Origin: Bacillota bacterium
Lineage (GTDB): Bacteria > Bacillota > Clostridia > Oscillospirales > Ruminococcaceae
Assembly (NCBI GenBank): GCA_023394255.1
Contig: JAEXAZ010000312.1
Location: 1-9,856 of the forward strand
Length of the DNA stretch: 9,856 nt
Reading direction: 5' to 3'
The notes below the pieces were generated by a model. The model was given only the letters and a program-made list of their open reading frames with translations. It made no database searches and was not told the origin of the DNA. Both the position numbers and the translations under genes were made by a program. The first letter of the stretch is position 1, and each line of letters begins with the position of its first letter. This document shows positions 1 through 5,433 of the stretch, piece after piece.

Positions 1-540
1 CCGTCGCCCGCATGGCAAGGCCGATTTTGGTTTTGTTCACCAGCAGCATCAGCGCTGCCAGCAGAATCAGCGATACGACGCACATGACAATCTGGGTGGA
101 GTTGACCTTTGCGATGCCAAGGTTCACCATACCGAAATCAAAAAATGCGGGGAATGCTTTTTTCTCGCTGCCGAAGAAAATCATCAGCAGGTTTTGAATA
201 ATGTTGGAGATTCCGATGGTGGTGATCAGCGCGGCAATCGGAATCGAATTCTTTTTGCGCAGCGGGGCGAGCGCGGTCTTGTCAATTGCCACACCCAGCA
301 GGCCGGTAAACACAATACTGAGCAGGACAGCGGGGATTACTCCAAACTGGAACCCCACAAACAGCAGGGCGATATGCGCGCCAAAAGCGTATACCGAGCC
401 GTGGGAGAAGTTGATGAGCCTTAAAATTCCAAAGACCAGCGAATAGCCTACCGCAATCAGCGCATATGCCATTCCAAGTGCCAGCCCGTTAAAAATTTGT
501 TGTATAATCACACTCGTAACGGTTGCGGAGGATTCCGCAA
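1..540 (-). CDS. livH: Branched-chain amino acid ABC transporter permease, LivH-like (partial, C-terminus outside window)
   Basis: Integral membrane permease of the LivH family, one half of the channel of a branched-chain or related amino acid ABC importer. The frame is open to base 1, so only about the first 60% of a usual ~290-residue protein is seen. It shows the family N-terminus (QQIFNGLALGMAYALIAVGY), the NFSHG motif shortly after, and several hydrophobic segments (for example around SIVFTGLLG, IGISNIIQNLLMIFFG and IVMCVVSLILLAALMLL). It follows the binding-protein gene by 131 bases and is probably co-transcribed with it. Two starts are possible. TTG at 540 has AGGAG five bases upstream and adds a nine-residue extension. 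GTG at 513 gives the usual family N-terminus but has no ribosome binding site of its own. I chose 540 for the ribosome binding site; the protein identity is secure, the start is not. Confidence 0.9.
523..540 (-). promoter_or_regulatory. Small hairpin at the permease start codon
   Basis: TTGCGGA and TCCGCAA are perfect 7-base inverted arms around GGAT. In the mRNA the stem contains the TTG start candidate at 540 and lies between the AGGAG site and the alternative GTG start at 513. If it folds, it would mask TTG and shorten the effective distance from AGGAG to GTG. The repeat is seen directly; any translational effect is inference. Confidence 0.4.
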
Positions 541-578
541 CACAGCTCCTTTCCATCTGTTTTCATAAGGATGGTCTT

Positions 579-650
579 CCGCAGTGTTTCGGGCAGCCTC
601 CGCGGAGAACTTTTGCCGCGGAGACTGCCGTACGTTCTGATTCACTGCGG
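579..650 (-). promoter_or_regulatory. Nested GC-rich hairpin between binding protein and permease genes
   Basis: The inner stem pairs 592-605 (GGCAGCCTCCGCGG) with 616-629, 14 bases with a single mismatch that becomes a G-U type pair in one orientation, around a 10-base loop. An outer stem pairs 579-586 (CCGCAGTG) with 643-650 perfectly. No T-run follows on either strand, so this is not a standard intrinsic terminator. Structures in this position, between a solute-binding gene and its permease, are known in other ABC operons (for example malE-malF) to stabilise the upstream message or reduce downstream expression, letting the binding protein be made in excess. That role is inferred here. Confidence 0.65.
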
Positions 651-671
651 CACACGGCCGATATTCAGAAG

Positions 672-1913
672 TTATTTTGCTTCTGCTTCCACAAATTTTC
701 CGTCTTTCACAACAACCTTGACAAATTCTTTGTGCACGTCGCCGTTGTCGTCAAACTGGGTGCTTCCGGTCACGCCCGGATATTCGATCTGATTAAGCTG
801 GTCACGGACTTTTTCAGCGTCGGTGGTTCCCGCTGTTTCGATCGCTTCGAGCAGCATGCCCACGGAGTCATAAGCCTGGGAGGTCAGCGCGCTCGGCGCG
901 GCGCCGAACTGGTCGGTATATCTGGTCACATAATCCTTGATGTCCGCTTTTTCCGAGCCGGAGAAGAAGATAACCGGGAAACGGACGCCCTCGACGGCGC
1001 TGCCGCCGAGTTCCAGGAGCTGCTGGCTGTAGGCATTGGAGAAGCCGACAATCGCGATGTCCGGATTGACCTGCTTATACTGGCGCGAAACCGGAGCCAG
1101 CAGGTTGTACATGCCAACGCAGATGACCACATCGGCGCCCGCGGCGTTCAGCTTGGTGATGGCGGGGCTGTAGTCGTCGGAGCCTTCCATGACTTCTTCA
1201 TGTGCGACGACCTTTACGCCTTCGCCCGCTTTTTCCTCAATGAGCTGTTTTACGATCGTGGAAGTGCTGGTTCCCCAGTCGGTCAGGATCGAGATGATGC
1301 CGATATTCTTCTTGCCCAGATCGTTAATGGCGATATCCAGTCCGGCGGACGCTTCCACGTTGATGACGGTGTTGTTGCGGAAGATGTAGTTGCCGATGCC
1401 GGAATAGTCCGGGTGGGACGCGGACGGCGAAATCTCAATGATTTTGTTCTCCTGATAAACAGGTGCGGCAGTCATACAGACGCCCGAGGCGAAATGTCCG
1501 ATAACGCCCACAATGTCGCCCTCGCTGACGATTTTCTGCGCGATGGAGGCCGCTTCTTCCGAGGAGTTCTTGTCGTCATAGGCGACAATCTCCACCTGTT
1601 TGCCGATCACGCCGCCGGCTGCGTTCCATTCGTCCGCTTTCAGCTGCGCCGCATTGAGGAAGCCTTTGCCGTATTCGGCATTATCGCCGGTCATCGGACC
1701 CGCAACCGCGATTTTAATGCTGCCCCCGTCAGAAGCGGGCGCGGCCTGAGACGCCGCGCCGGAAGACGCCGCCTGGGAAGACGCGGAGGATGTCTGGGAA
1801 GCGCCGGAAGAACCGCATCCCGCCGCGGAAAGTACCATGGACGCCGCCAAGAGAACCCCCAAAGTTTTTACTGTCCTTTTCATACTGTTTCTGACTGCCC
1901 GGCTGTTCGCCAT
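672..1913 (-). CDS. livK: Branched-chain amino acid-type ABC transporter substrate-binding lipoprotein, LivK-like
   Basis: Extracytoplasmic solute-binding protein that captures an amino acid (leucine/isoleucine/valine family or a related ligand) and delivers it to the downstream permease. The start at 1913 follows AAAGGAGG, with a rather long 13-base gap; an upstream ATG at 1946 lies before the ribosome binding site and is unlikely. The 413-residue product has a basic N-terminus, a hydrophobic signal segment (about residues 16-32) and a lipobox-like AAGC with Cys33 as the probable lipid anchor. A Ser/Ala-rich linker covers about 34-62. The periplasmic-binding type I domain then starts at SIKIAVAGPMTGDNAEYGKG, with AADEW-like, GVIGHFASG and ISPSASHP segments and a TSQAYDSVGML region typical of Leu/Ile/Val-binding proteins. 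Ligand specificity cannot be read from the sequence. A consensus promoter lies upstream. Confidence 0.93.
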   Translation of the reverse strand: MANSRAVRNSMKRTVKTLGVLLAASMVLSAAGCGSSGASQTSSASSQAASSGAASQAAPASDGGSIKIAVAGPMTGDNAEYGKGFLNAAQLKADEWNAAGGVIGKQVEIVAYDDKNSSEEAASIAQKIVSEGDIVGVIGHFASGVCMTAAPVYQENKIIEISPSASHPDYSGIGNYIFRNNTVINVEASAGLDIAINDLGKKNIGIISILTDWGTSTSTIVKQLIEEKAGEGVKVVAHEEVMEGSDDYSPAITKLNAAGADVVICVGMYNLLAPVSRQYKQVNPDIAIVGFSNAYSQQLLELGGSAVEGVRFPVIFFSGSEKADIKDYVTRYTDQFGAAPSALTSQAYDSVGMLLEAIETAGTTDAEKVRDQLNQIEYPGVTGSTQFDDNGDVHKEFVKVVVKDGKFVEAEAK

Positions 1914-1950
1914 AAATTGCAGTCGTCCTCCTTTCATTCTTTTCATATTT

Positions 1951-1972
1951 TATAATTCATATATGAATTATA
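1951..1972. promoter_or_regulatory. Perfect 22-bp palindrome at the liv transcription start (operator candidate)
   Basis: The arm TATAATTCATA is repeated exactly as its reverse complement with no spacer, giving full two-fold symmetry over 22 bases. It begins two bases after the TATAAT box on the minus strand and covers the predicted start site near 1968, the classical position for a repressor operator. The symmetry and position are directly visible. The regulator is unknown: the half-sites do not match the TGTTG-N6-CAACA site found beside the Crp/Fnr gene. AT-rich chance symmetry is possible but a 22-base perfect match is long. Confidence 0.6.
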
Positions 1973-1974
1973 TG

Positions 1975-2003
1975 ATTATAGCGTACCACCTCATTTCTGT
2001 CAA
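1975..2003 (-). promoter_or_regulatory. Consensus sigma-A promoter for the liv genes
   Basis: On the minus strand TTGACA (1998-2003) is separated by 17 bases from TATAAT (1975-1980), an exact match to the vegetative consensus at ideal spacing. Transcription should begin near 1968, leaving a leader of about 55 bases before the livK start at 1913. The 149-base stretch 1947-2095 contains this promoter and the operator candidate. I see no convincing terminator for the upstream desulfidase gene there, only a 4-bp stem near 2057-2071. Confidence 0.85.
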
Positions 2004-2095
2004 CTCCATTTCCTGCAATATAGTATCCGGTATCTTCGCAAAACGAATCCCATTTCCCGAATGCTCCGGGTTTGCGCCGACCAAGTCAGAACTGT

Positions 2096-3376
2096 TCACG
2101 AACCGATCATGATTCTCAGGATTTCCTCGTCGGTTCCACGCATGCCATCTTTTGCGAGGCGGGACACGCTGTCAATTGTCTGTTCGATTTCTTCCTTCAC
2201 AATTCCTTCTCCCGGGCAGAAGCCGCGGTTCTGCATCGCCATGGAAAATGCCATAATCGCGGCATCGACGCTCGATGCGATTTTTGCCGCGCAGGATGGC
2301 TTTGCGCCGTCGCACACAATTCCGGAGACATTTGCCAGCGTATTTGTGATGGTCTGTGAGATCTCCTCAATGCCTCCGCCGTGCAGATAGGCGATCGCCG
2401 CACCCGCGCCGGTCGCCGCACTGACCGCGCCGCAGTAGGCGGACAGGCGCCCGATCATCGATTTCTGGTGGATGGCGGTCAGGTTACTGATGCAGAGCGC
2501 CCGATAGAGCTTTTCTTTAGAAACGCCCAGTTCGTTGGCGTATTCGATTACCGGCAGGGAAACCGTCATTCCCTGGTTGCCGCTGCCCGAATTGATCACA
2601 ACCGGCAGTTCACAGCCGCTCATGCGCGCGTCCGACCCGGCAGCCGCCACCGCCCTTGCGCGGACCTTGACGTCGTGCCCATAAGCGGATATCAGCGTCA
2701 TCCCGACTCCCGCACCGTAACAGTTATGGAGTCCTTCCTCGGAAATGGCCGTGTTATAGGCAATCTGCCGGTCGAGCATCTCCCGGACATCTTCCACATC
2801 AACGGTCTGCGCGAAATCATAAACTCCTTCGACTGAAAGGCAGCTCCTGTCGGTCAGCCCTTCTTCCTGTACATTGGGGTCAAACGGAACACTGAAAACC
2901 GTCTCGCCATCTTTTTCCATCCGCACAATCCCGGTATGGGTATGGACAATTTCCGCCAGTGAGCTGTGTTCGCCGCTATACATCCGGACAATGATGTGGA
3001 GCTTTGCCGGGGTGGCGAGCAGTTTCTCTTCACAAATTCCCGCTGCCAGCAGGTCCCTTGCCGTCTGCAGATGTTCTTCCGTGACACCTGTAAGAATCTC
3101 AAGCTTTTTGGAGGCGTCGCCCCCCACCGCGCCGATTACCGCCGCCGCCGATATGCCGCGCAGCGTCCTGGTTGTGGGGACCACAACGCCTTTGACATTT
3201 TTAATGATATTCCCGCTGCATTCCACGATGATTCTCTCCGGGAACCTGCCGAGCAATTCCCGCGCTTTTGCGGAAGCGTACGCAATGGCAATCGGCTCGG
3301 TGCAGCCCAGAGCCGGAATTAATTCTTCCTGCAAAATTGCGATATAATTTTGGTAAATTTGTTTCGTGAGCGCCAT
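2096..3376 (-). CDS. cyuA: L-cysteine desulfidase, CyuA/UPF0597 family
   Basis: Predicted oxygen-sensitive [4Fe-4S] enzyme that breaks L-cysteine into pyruvate, ammonia and sulfide. Related to the serine dehydratase alpha fold, it acts in the cytosol. The 426-residue protein starts at 3376, where GGGAGG lies seven bases upstream; an in-frame ATG at 3406 lacks such a site. Family hallmarks are GCTEPIA (residues 24-30), SGNIIKN (54-60), VINSGSGNQG (260-269), SAYCGA (312-317) and GIVCDGAKPSCA (352-363). Cys25, Cys315 and Cys355 are the likely cluster ligands. As I recall, the archaeal desulfidase has essential cysteines with the same first position and the same 40-residue gap between the last two. 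No cysteine transporter or Lrp-type CyuR regulator is adjacent; the neighbours are the liv genes downstream, with no clear terminator between. Serine or another hydroxy-amino acid as substrate cannot be excluded. Confidence 0.85.
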   Translation of the reverse strand: MALTKQIYQNYIAILQEELIPALGCTEPIAIAYASAKARELLGRFPERIIVECSGNIIKNVKGVVVPTTRTLRGISAAAVIGAVGGDASKKLEILTGVTEEHLQTARDLLAAGICEEKLLATPAKLHIIVRMYSGEHSSLAEIVHTHTGIVRMEKDGETVFSVPFDPNVQEEGLTDRSCLSVEGVYDFAQTVDVEDVREMLDRQIAYNTAISEEGLHNCYGAGVGMTLISAYGHDVKVRARAVAAAGSDARMSGCELPVVINSGSGNQGMTVSLPVIEYANELGVSKEKLYRALCISNLTAIHQKSMIGRLSAYCGAVSAATGAGAAIAYLHGGGIEEISQTITNTLANVSGIVCDGAKPSCAAKIASSVDAAIMAFSMAMQNRGFCPGEGIVKEEIEQTIDSVSRLAKDGMRGTDEEILRIMIGS

Positions 3377-3389
3377 GCAGTATCCTCCC

Positions 3390-3441
3390 GTCTCGTATCG
3401 AGACACCTGTTGTTTCCTTATCTGGCTCGATTCTAACAGGT
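3390..3441 (-). promoter_or_regulatory. Leader with overlapping hairpins before the cysteine desulfidase gene
   Basis: Three inverted repeats crowd the leader. GTCTCG/CGAGAC (3390-3395 and 3399-3404) sits directly before the GGGAGG ribosome binding site. ACCTGTT/AACAGGT pairs 3405-3411 with 3435-3441. ACAGG/CCTGT (3436-3440 and 3445-3449) shares bases with the second stem, so those two cannot form together. This could be a switchable leader, or the repeats could be protein-binding sites. The repeats are seen; the function is not established. Confidence 0.35.
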
Positions 3442-3459
3442 AATCCTGTCGAATTGCAA
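3430..3459 (-). promoter_or_regulatory. Candidate promoter for the cysteine desulfidase gene
   Basis: TTGCAA (3454-3459), 18 bases, then TAGAAT (3430-3435) on the minus strand, about 55 bases before the start codon. It is the best match I found close to the gene. A further inverted repeat, AATTGCA/TGCAATT (3452-3458 and 3470-3476), overlaps the -35 box and could bind a regulator. Moderate consensus only. Confidence 0.35.
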
Positions 3460-3601
3460 GCTGTTTTTGTGCAATTCCTGCATTTTCTCAGCATATGTGC
3501 AATTAATTTAGGGCTGCCTGTAAAATAGTCACATTCAGAGATCCCGTTTCGTGTGCCAAATCCAGGAGGTGTATCATTTTAAGACATGCGCCATTTTTTT
3601 C

Positions 3602-3627
3602 AGTTCTGAATAAAACTGTTCAGAACT
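3602..3627. repeat. Inverted repeat in the intergenic region
   Basis: AGTTCTGAA (3602-3610) and TTCAGAACT (3619-3627) are perfect 9-base arms around an 8-base loop. No T-run follows on either strand, so it is not an evident terminator. A T-run (3594-3600) precedes it on the plus strand. It could be a protein-binding site, a folded RNA in a long desulfidase leader, or part of an intergenic repeat family. Confidence 0.45.
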
Positions 3628-3717
3628 TCCACGTTTATCAGCCGGGCACAAATAATACAGCTTGGTTTGCAATACTTTCTGCAAAATCTGAGCAGGCTTT
3701 TCAAAAATTTTGTCAAG

Positions 3718-3755
3718 AAAAAAGGCGCCGTGAGATTCTGTCTCACGGCGCCTTT
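3718..3755 (-). terminator. Strong intrinsic terminator in the intergenic region, minus-strand orientation
   Basis: The 15-base arms AAAGGCGCCGTGAGA (3721-3735) and TCTCACGGCGCCTTT (3741-3755) are perfectly complementary around the loop TTCTG. On the minus strand the stem is followed by six T (3718-3723 read in reverse), the mark of an intrinsic terminator. On the plus strand the T-run is only three bases. No protein gene ends before it on the minus strand, because the ferritin gene has its own terminator upstream. Confidence 0.8.
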
Positions 3756-3763
3756 GCCTTACA
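3718..3763 (-). ncRNA. Candidate very short RNA: consensus promoter running directly into a terminator
   Basis: Counting about seven bases from the TATAAT box places the start near 3763, so the transcript would carry only about eight unpaired bases before the terminator stem and end near 3718, about 46 nt in all. It may be a short regulatory RNA, or the first part of a long desulfidase leader in which the terminator acts as an attenuator. It could also be a decayed remnant. The elements are seen; that the RNA exists is inference. Confidence 0.4.
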
Positions 3764-3769
3764 AGCCTG

Positions 3770-3797
3770 ATTATAGGGTTATTTAATCGATTGTCAA
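3770..3797 (-). promoter_or_regulatory. Orphan consensus sigma-A promoter
   Basis: TTGACA (3792-3797), 16 bases, TATAAT (3770-3775) on the minus strand. Both hexamers match the consensus exactly, with a spacing one base shorter than ideal. The next thing downstream is the intrinsic terminator at 3718-3755, and the next protein gene in this direction starts nearly 390 bases further on, at 3376. Confidence 0.7.
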
Positions 3798-4092
3798 CCC
3801 TGATCCATAGCGGACATTTTGTACAATTTTACTAATTTTATTCTGGAAATATTTTTTATTGACTCTGACAATTGGTATTATTTCATAATATTATTTGAAT
3901 TATATTGTGCATTATAGATAATGTATTTGGGGGTTTTTCTTTTCGTTTGCTGAAATTTCCGTCGTGTATCATATTGGGATTTCGCATGTCCCAACTTTTT
4001 GTGCGCTCTTACAAAAATTGCGCTTCACTTTATTTTTGCATAATTGTATGCGTTATCCTGCATTTTAAGCAAAAGAGGATTGTTTTCCTGTC
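3798..4092. other. AT-rich gene-free stretch
   Basis: Markedly more AT-rich than the flanking genes, especially 3810-3930. I find no ORF here with both a credible start and ribosome binding site. A plus-strand promoter-like pair, TTGAAT (3895-3900) and GATAAT (3917-3922) with 16-base spacing, points into the rest of the stretch. A short stem TTGGGA/TCCCAA (3974-3979 and 3989-3994) followed by CTTTTT could end such a transcript. These matches are weak enough in AT-rich DNA to be chance. Confidence 0.4.
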
Positions 4093-4124
4093 AAAAAAAC
4101 GCCCGCGGCCGCGGGCGTTTTTTT
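4093..4124. terminator. Symmetrical bidirectional intrinsic terminator after ferritin
   Basis: Seven A (4093-4099), an 18-base perfect palindrome (arms CGCCCGC at 4100-4106 and GCGGGCG at 4111-4117, loop GGCC), then seven T (4118-4124). It reads as an intrinsic terminator on both strands. On the minus strand it lies 15 bases after the ferritin stop codon and must serve that gene. On the plus strand it would stop any transcript coming out of the AT-rich gap. Confidence 0.9.
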
Positions 4125-4139
4125 CTATACAAACTGCTG

Positions 4140-4652
4140 TCAAAGCGTCAGCGAAGGCGGCGCATAAACCCTGGCGGCAAGCTCCGAATCCAGCAGATAA
4201 AGTCCTTTGGCGTCGGTGCCGAACAGATCATATTTTTTCAGCAGGCTTTCCGTGCTCTTTTCCTCTTCCCCCTGCTCCTTAACAAACCAGTCAAGGAACT
4301 GCATGGTGCGGAAATCCTTCTGCGCGTAGGCTTCCGCATAAATTTTGTTGATTGACGCGGTCACCGCCCGCTCATGCTCCAGCGCATTTTCCACGGGGCG
4401 GCGGAAGTCCTGATAATCAAAGCGCGGCGCCTTGATATCCTCCAAAACCACCCGCTCGTTATTATTCATGAGATACTGCATAAACAGCATCGCGTGGTCC
4501 CGTTCCTCCTGCGCCTGCACACGGAACCAATTGGCGAAGCCGTTTAAATCCAAGTTCTCGTAATAGGTATAAATATCCAGATATACATAAGCGGAATACC
4601 ACTCAAAATTTATCTGCCTGTTTAACATTGCCACCAGTTCTTTATCTAACAT
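4140..4652 (-). CDS. ftnA: Bacterial non-haem ferritin
   Basis: Iron-storage protein that oxidises Fe(II) at a di-iron centre and stores it as a mineral inside a 24-subunit shell in the cytosol. The 170-residue length is normal for the family. The ferroxidase residues fall at the positions known from E. coli FtnA: Glu17 (in NFEWYSAY), Glu50 and His53 (in EERDHAML), Glu94, Glu126/Gln127 and Glu130 (in VKEQGEEE). There is no haem-binding Met as in bacterioferritin. The ATG at 4652 has AAAGGAG ten bases upstream. The gene begins 55 bases after the nitroreductase gene with no promoter or terminator visible in the GC-rich gap, so the two are probably one transcript ending at the symmetrical terminator just downstream. 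Confidence 0.95.
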   Translation of the reverse strand: MLDKELVAMLNRQINFEWYSAYVYLDIYTYYENLDLNGFANWFRVQAQEERDHAMLFMQYLMNNNERVVLEDIKAPRFDYQDFRRPVENALEHERAVTASINKIYAEAYAQKDFRTMQFLDWFVKEQGEEEKSTESLLKKYDLFGTDAKGLYLLDSELAARVYAPPSLTL

Positions 4653-4707
4653 TTTATGTCATCTCCTTTATCACGGCCTGACCCGTCCGGCGCTGTTTTC
4701 GGCGGCT

Positions 4708-5307
4708 CTATCCAAAAATGAGAACCCTTTGTTCGATCGGAAGATTCGCTTTTGGCTTAGCTCCTGCCGTTACCGAACCAAACGGCATCTCGCCAAGCAG
4801 TTTCCAGCTTTTCGGCAGATTCCAGCTTTCATGAACCTCGTCGTCAATCAGCGGGTCATAATGGTGGAGGCTTGCCCCCAGGCCCTCCGCTTCCAGCGCG
4901 GTCCAGATGATATACTGCAGCATCCCGGCGGACTCAAGCGACCAGACCGGGAATTCCTCCTGGTAAAGCGGATAGTTTTCCTGCAGAGTACGTACTGTGC
5001 TCTGCTCCTCGAAATAAAGTACTGTGCCATATCCGGCGGAGATCGTATCGAGCTTTGTTTTTGTATCCGGAAAGTTTTCTTCCGGGACAACTTTTCGCAG
5101 CACTTTTTCCGTTATCCGCCAGAGCTTTTCGTGTTCTTCCCCAAACAGGACAACCACCCGGGCACCCTGCGAATGAAACGCGCTCGGCGCATTCAGCACA
5201 GCCCTGCGCACCAAATCCCCGACTTTTTCTTCGGAGAGCAAAACCTCTTTTCCGATCGTATAAATCGACCTGCGTGATTCAACGGCATTCATAAATTCTT
5301 TCCCCAT
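4708..5307 (-). CDS. Nitroreductase family protein, Frm2/CinD-like
   Basis: FMN-dependent NAD(P)H oxidoreductase of the nitroreductase fold, in the branch that includes yeast Frm2/Hbn1 and the copper-induced CinD of Lactococcus. These reduce nitro compounds or quinones and are linked to stress handling. The 199-residue length is typical. Visible features are ESRRSIY at the N-terminus (Arg12, Arg13 and Ser14 expected to hold FMN phosphate), NAPSAFHSQ (39-47), GEEHEKLW (56-63), YGTVLYFEE (93-101), PVWSLESAGMLQ (120-131), GLGASLHHY (142-150) and MPFG (174-177). ATG at 5307 is preferred over TTG at 5313, because AAAGGAGG lies nine bases from the former and only three from the latter. It has its own promoter and leads into the ferritin gene, suggesting a shared redox and metal stress role. 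The physiological substrate is unknown. Confidence 0.9.
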   Translation of the reverse strand: MGKEFMNAVESRRSIYTIGKEVLLSEEKVGDLVRRAVLNAPSAFHSQGARVVVLFGEEHEKLWRITEKVLRKVVPEENFPDTKTKLDTISAGYGTVLYFEEQSTVRTLQENYPLYQEEFPVWSLESAGMLQYIIWTALEAEGLGASLHHYDPLIDDEVHESWNLPKSWKLLGEMPFGSVTAGAKPKANLPIEQRVLIFG

Positions 5308-5357
5308 CGTCAACAGCCTCCTTTATTTCTTTTAGTTTGCACGGATTCTTATCTTTT

Positions 5358-5386
5358 ACTATATCTCACTTCTGCAAATCTTACAA
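5358..5386 (-). promoter_or_regulatory. Promoter for the nitroreductase-ferritin operon
   Basis: TTGTAA (5381-5386), 17 bases, TATAGT (5358-5363) on the minus strand, predicting a start near 5351 and a leader of about 45 bases. Four of six and five of six consensus bases match at ideal spacing. The gap 5308-5433 holds nothing else obvious; I found no intrinsic terminator for the upstream OYE gene, so readthrough is possible. Confidence 0.6.
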
Positions 5387-5433
5387 CCTGTCTCTGCCAA
5401 TATGCTTTTAAATTTGGGGTGCGTGTTCCGGTT

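Noticed and set aside
732..1955. A 407-codon open frame on the plus strand opposite livK
   Set aside because: It mirrors the livK frame in GC-rich codons, has low-complexity Arg/Gly/Ala composition, no ribosome binding site and no recognisable domain.
2057..2071. CCCG/CGGG stem after the desulfidase gene as a terminator
   Set aside because: Only four base pairs with a large loop and no T-run directly after it.
3711..3716. A second TTGACA just after the intergenic terminator on the minus strand, as a desulfidase promoter
   Set aside because: No acceptable -10 hexamer lies 16-18 bases downstream.
3858..3977. Minus-strand 34-codon frame starting MRNPNMIHDG
   Set aside because: No proper ribosome binding site, AT-driven composition and no promoter in front of it.
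3905..4282. A 125-codon plus-strand frame across the gap into ferritin
   Set aside because: It reads through the perfect terminator and into the antisense of ferritin, and its start has no ribosome binding site.
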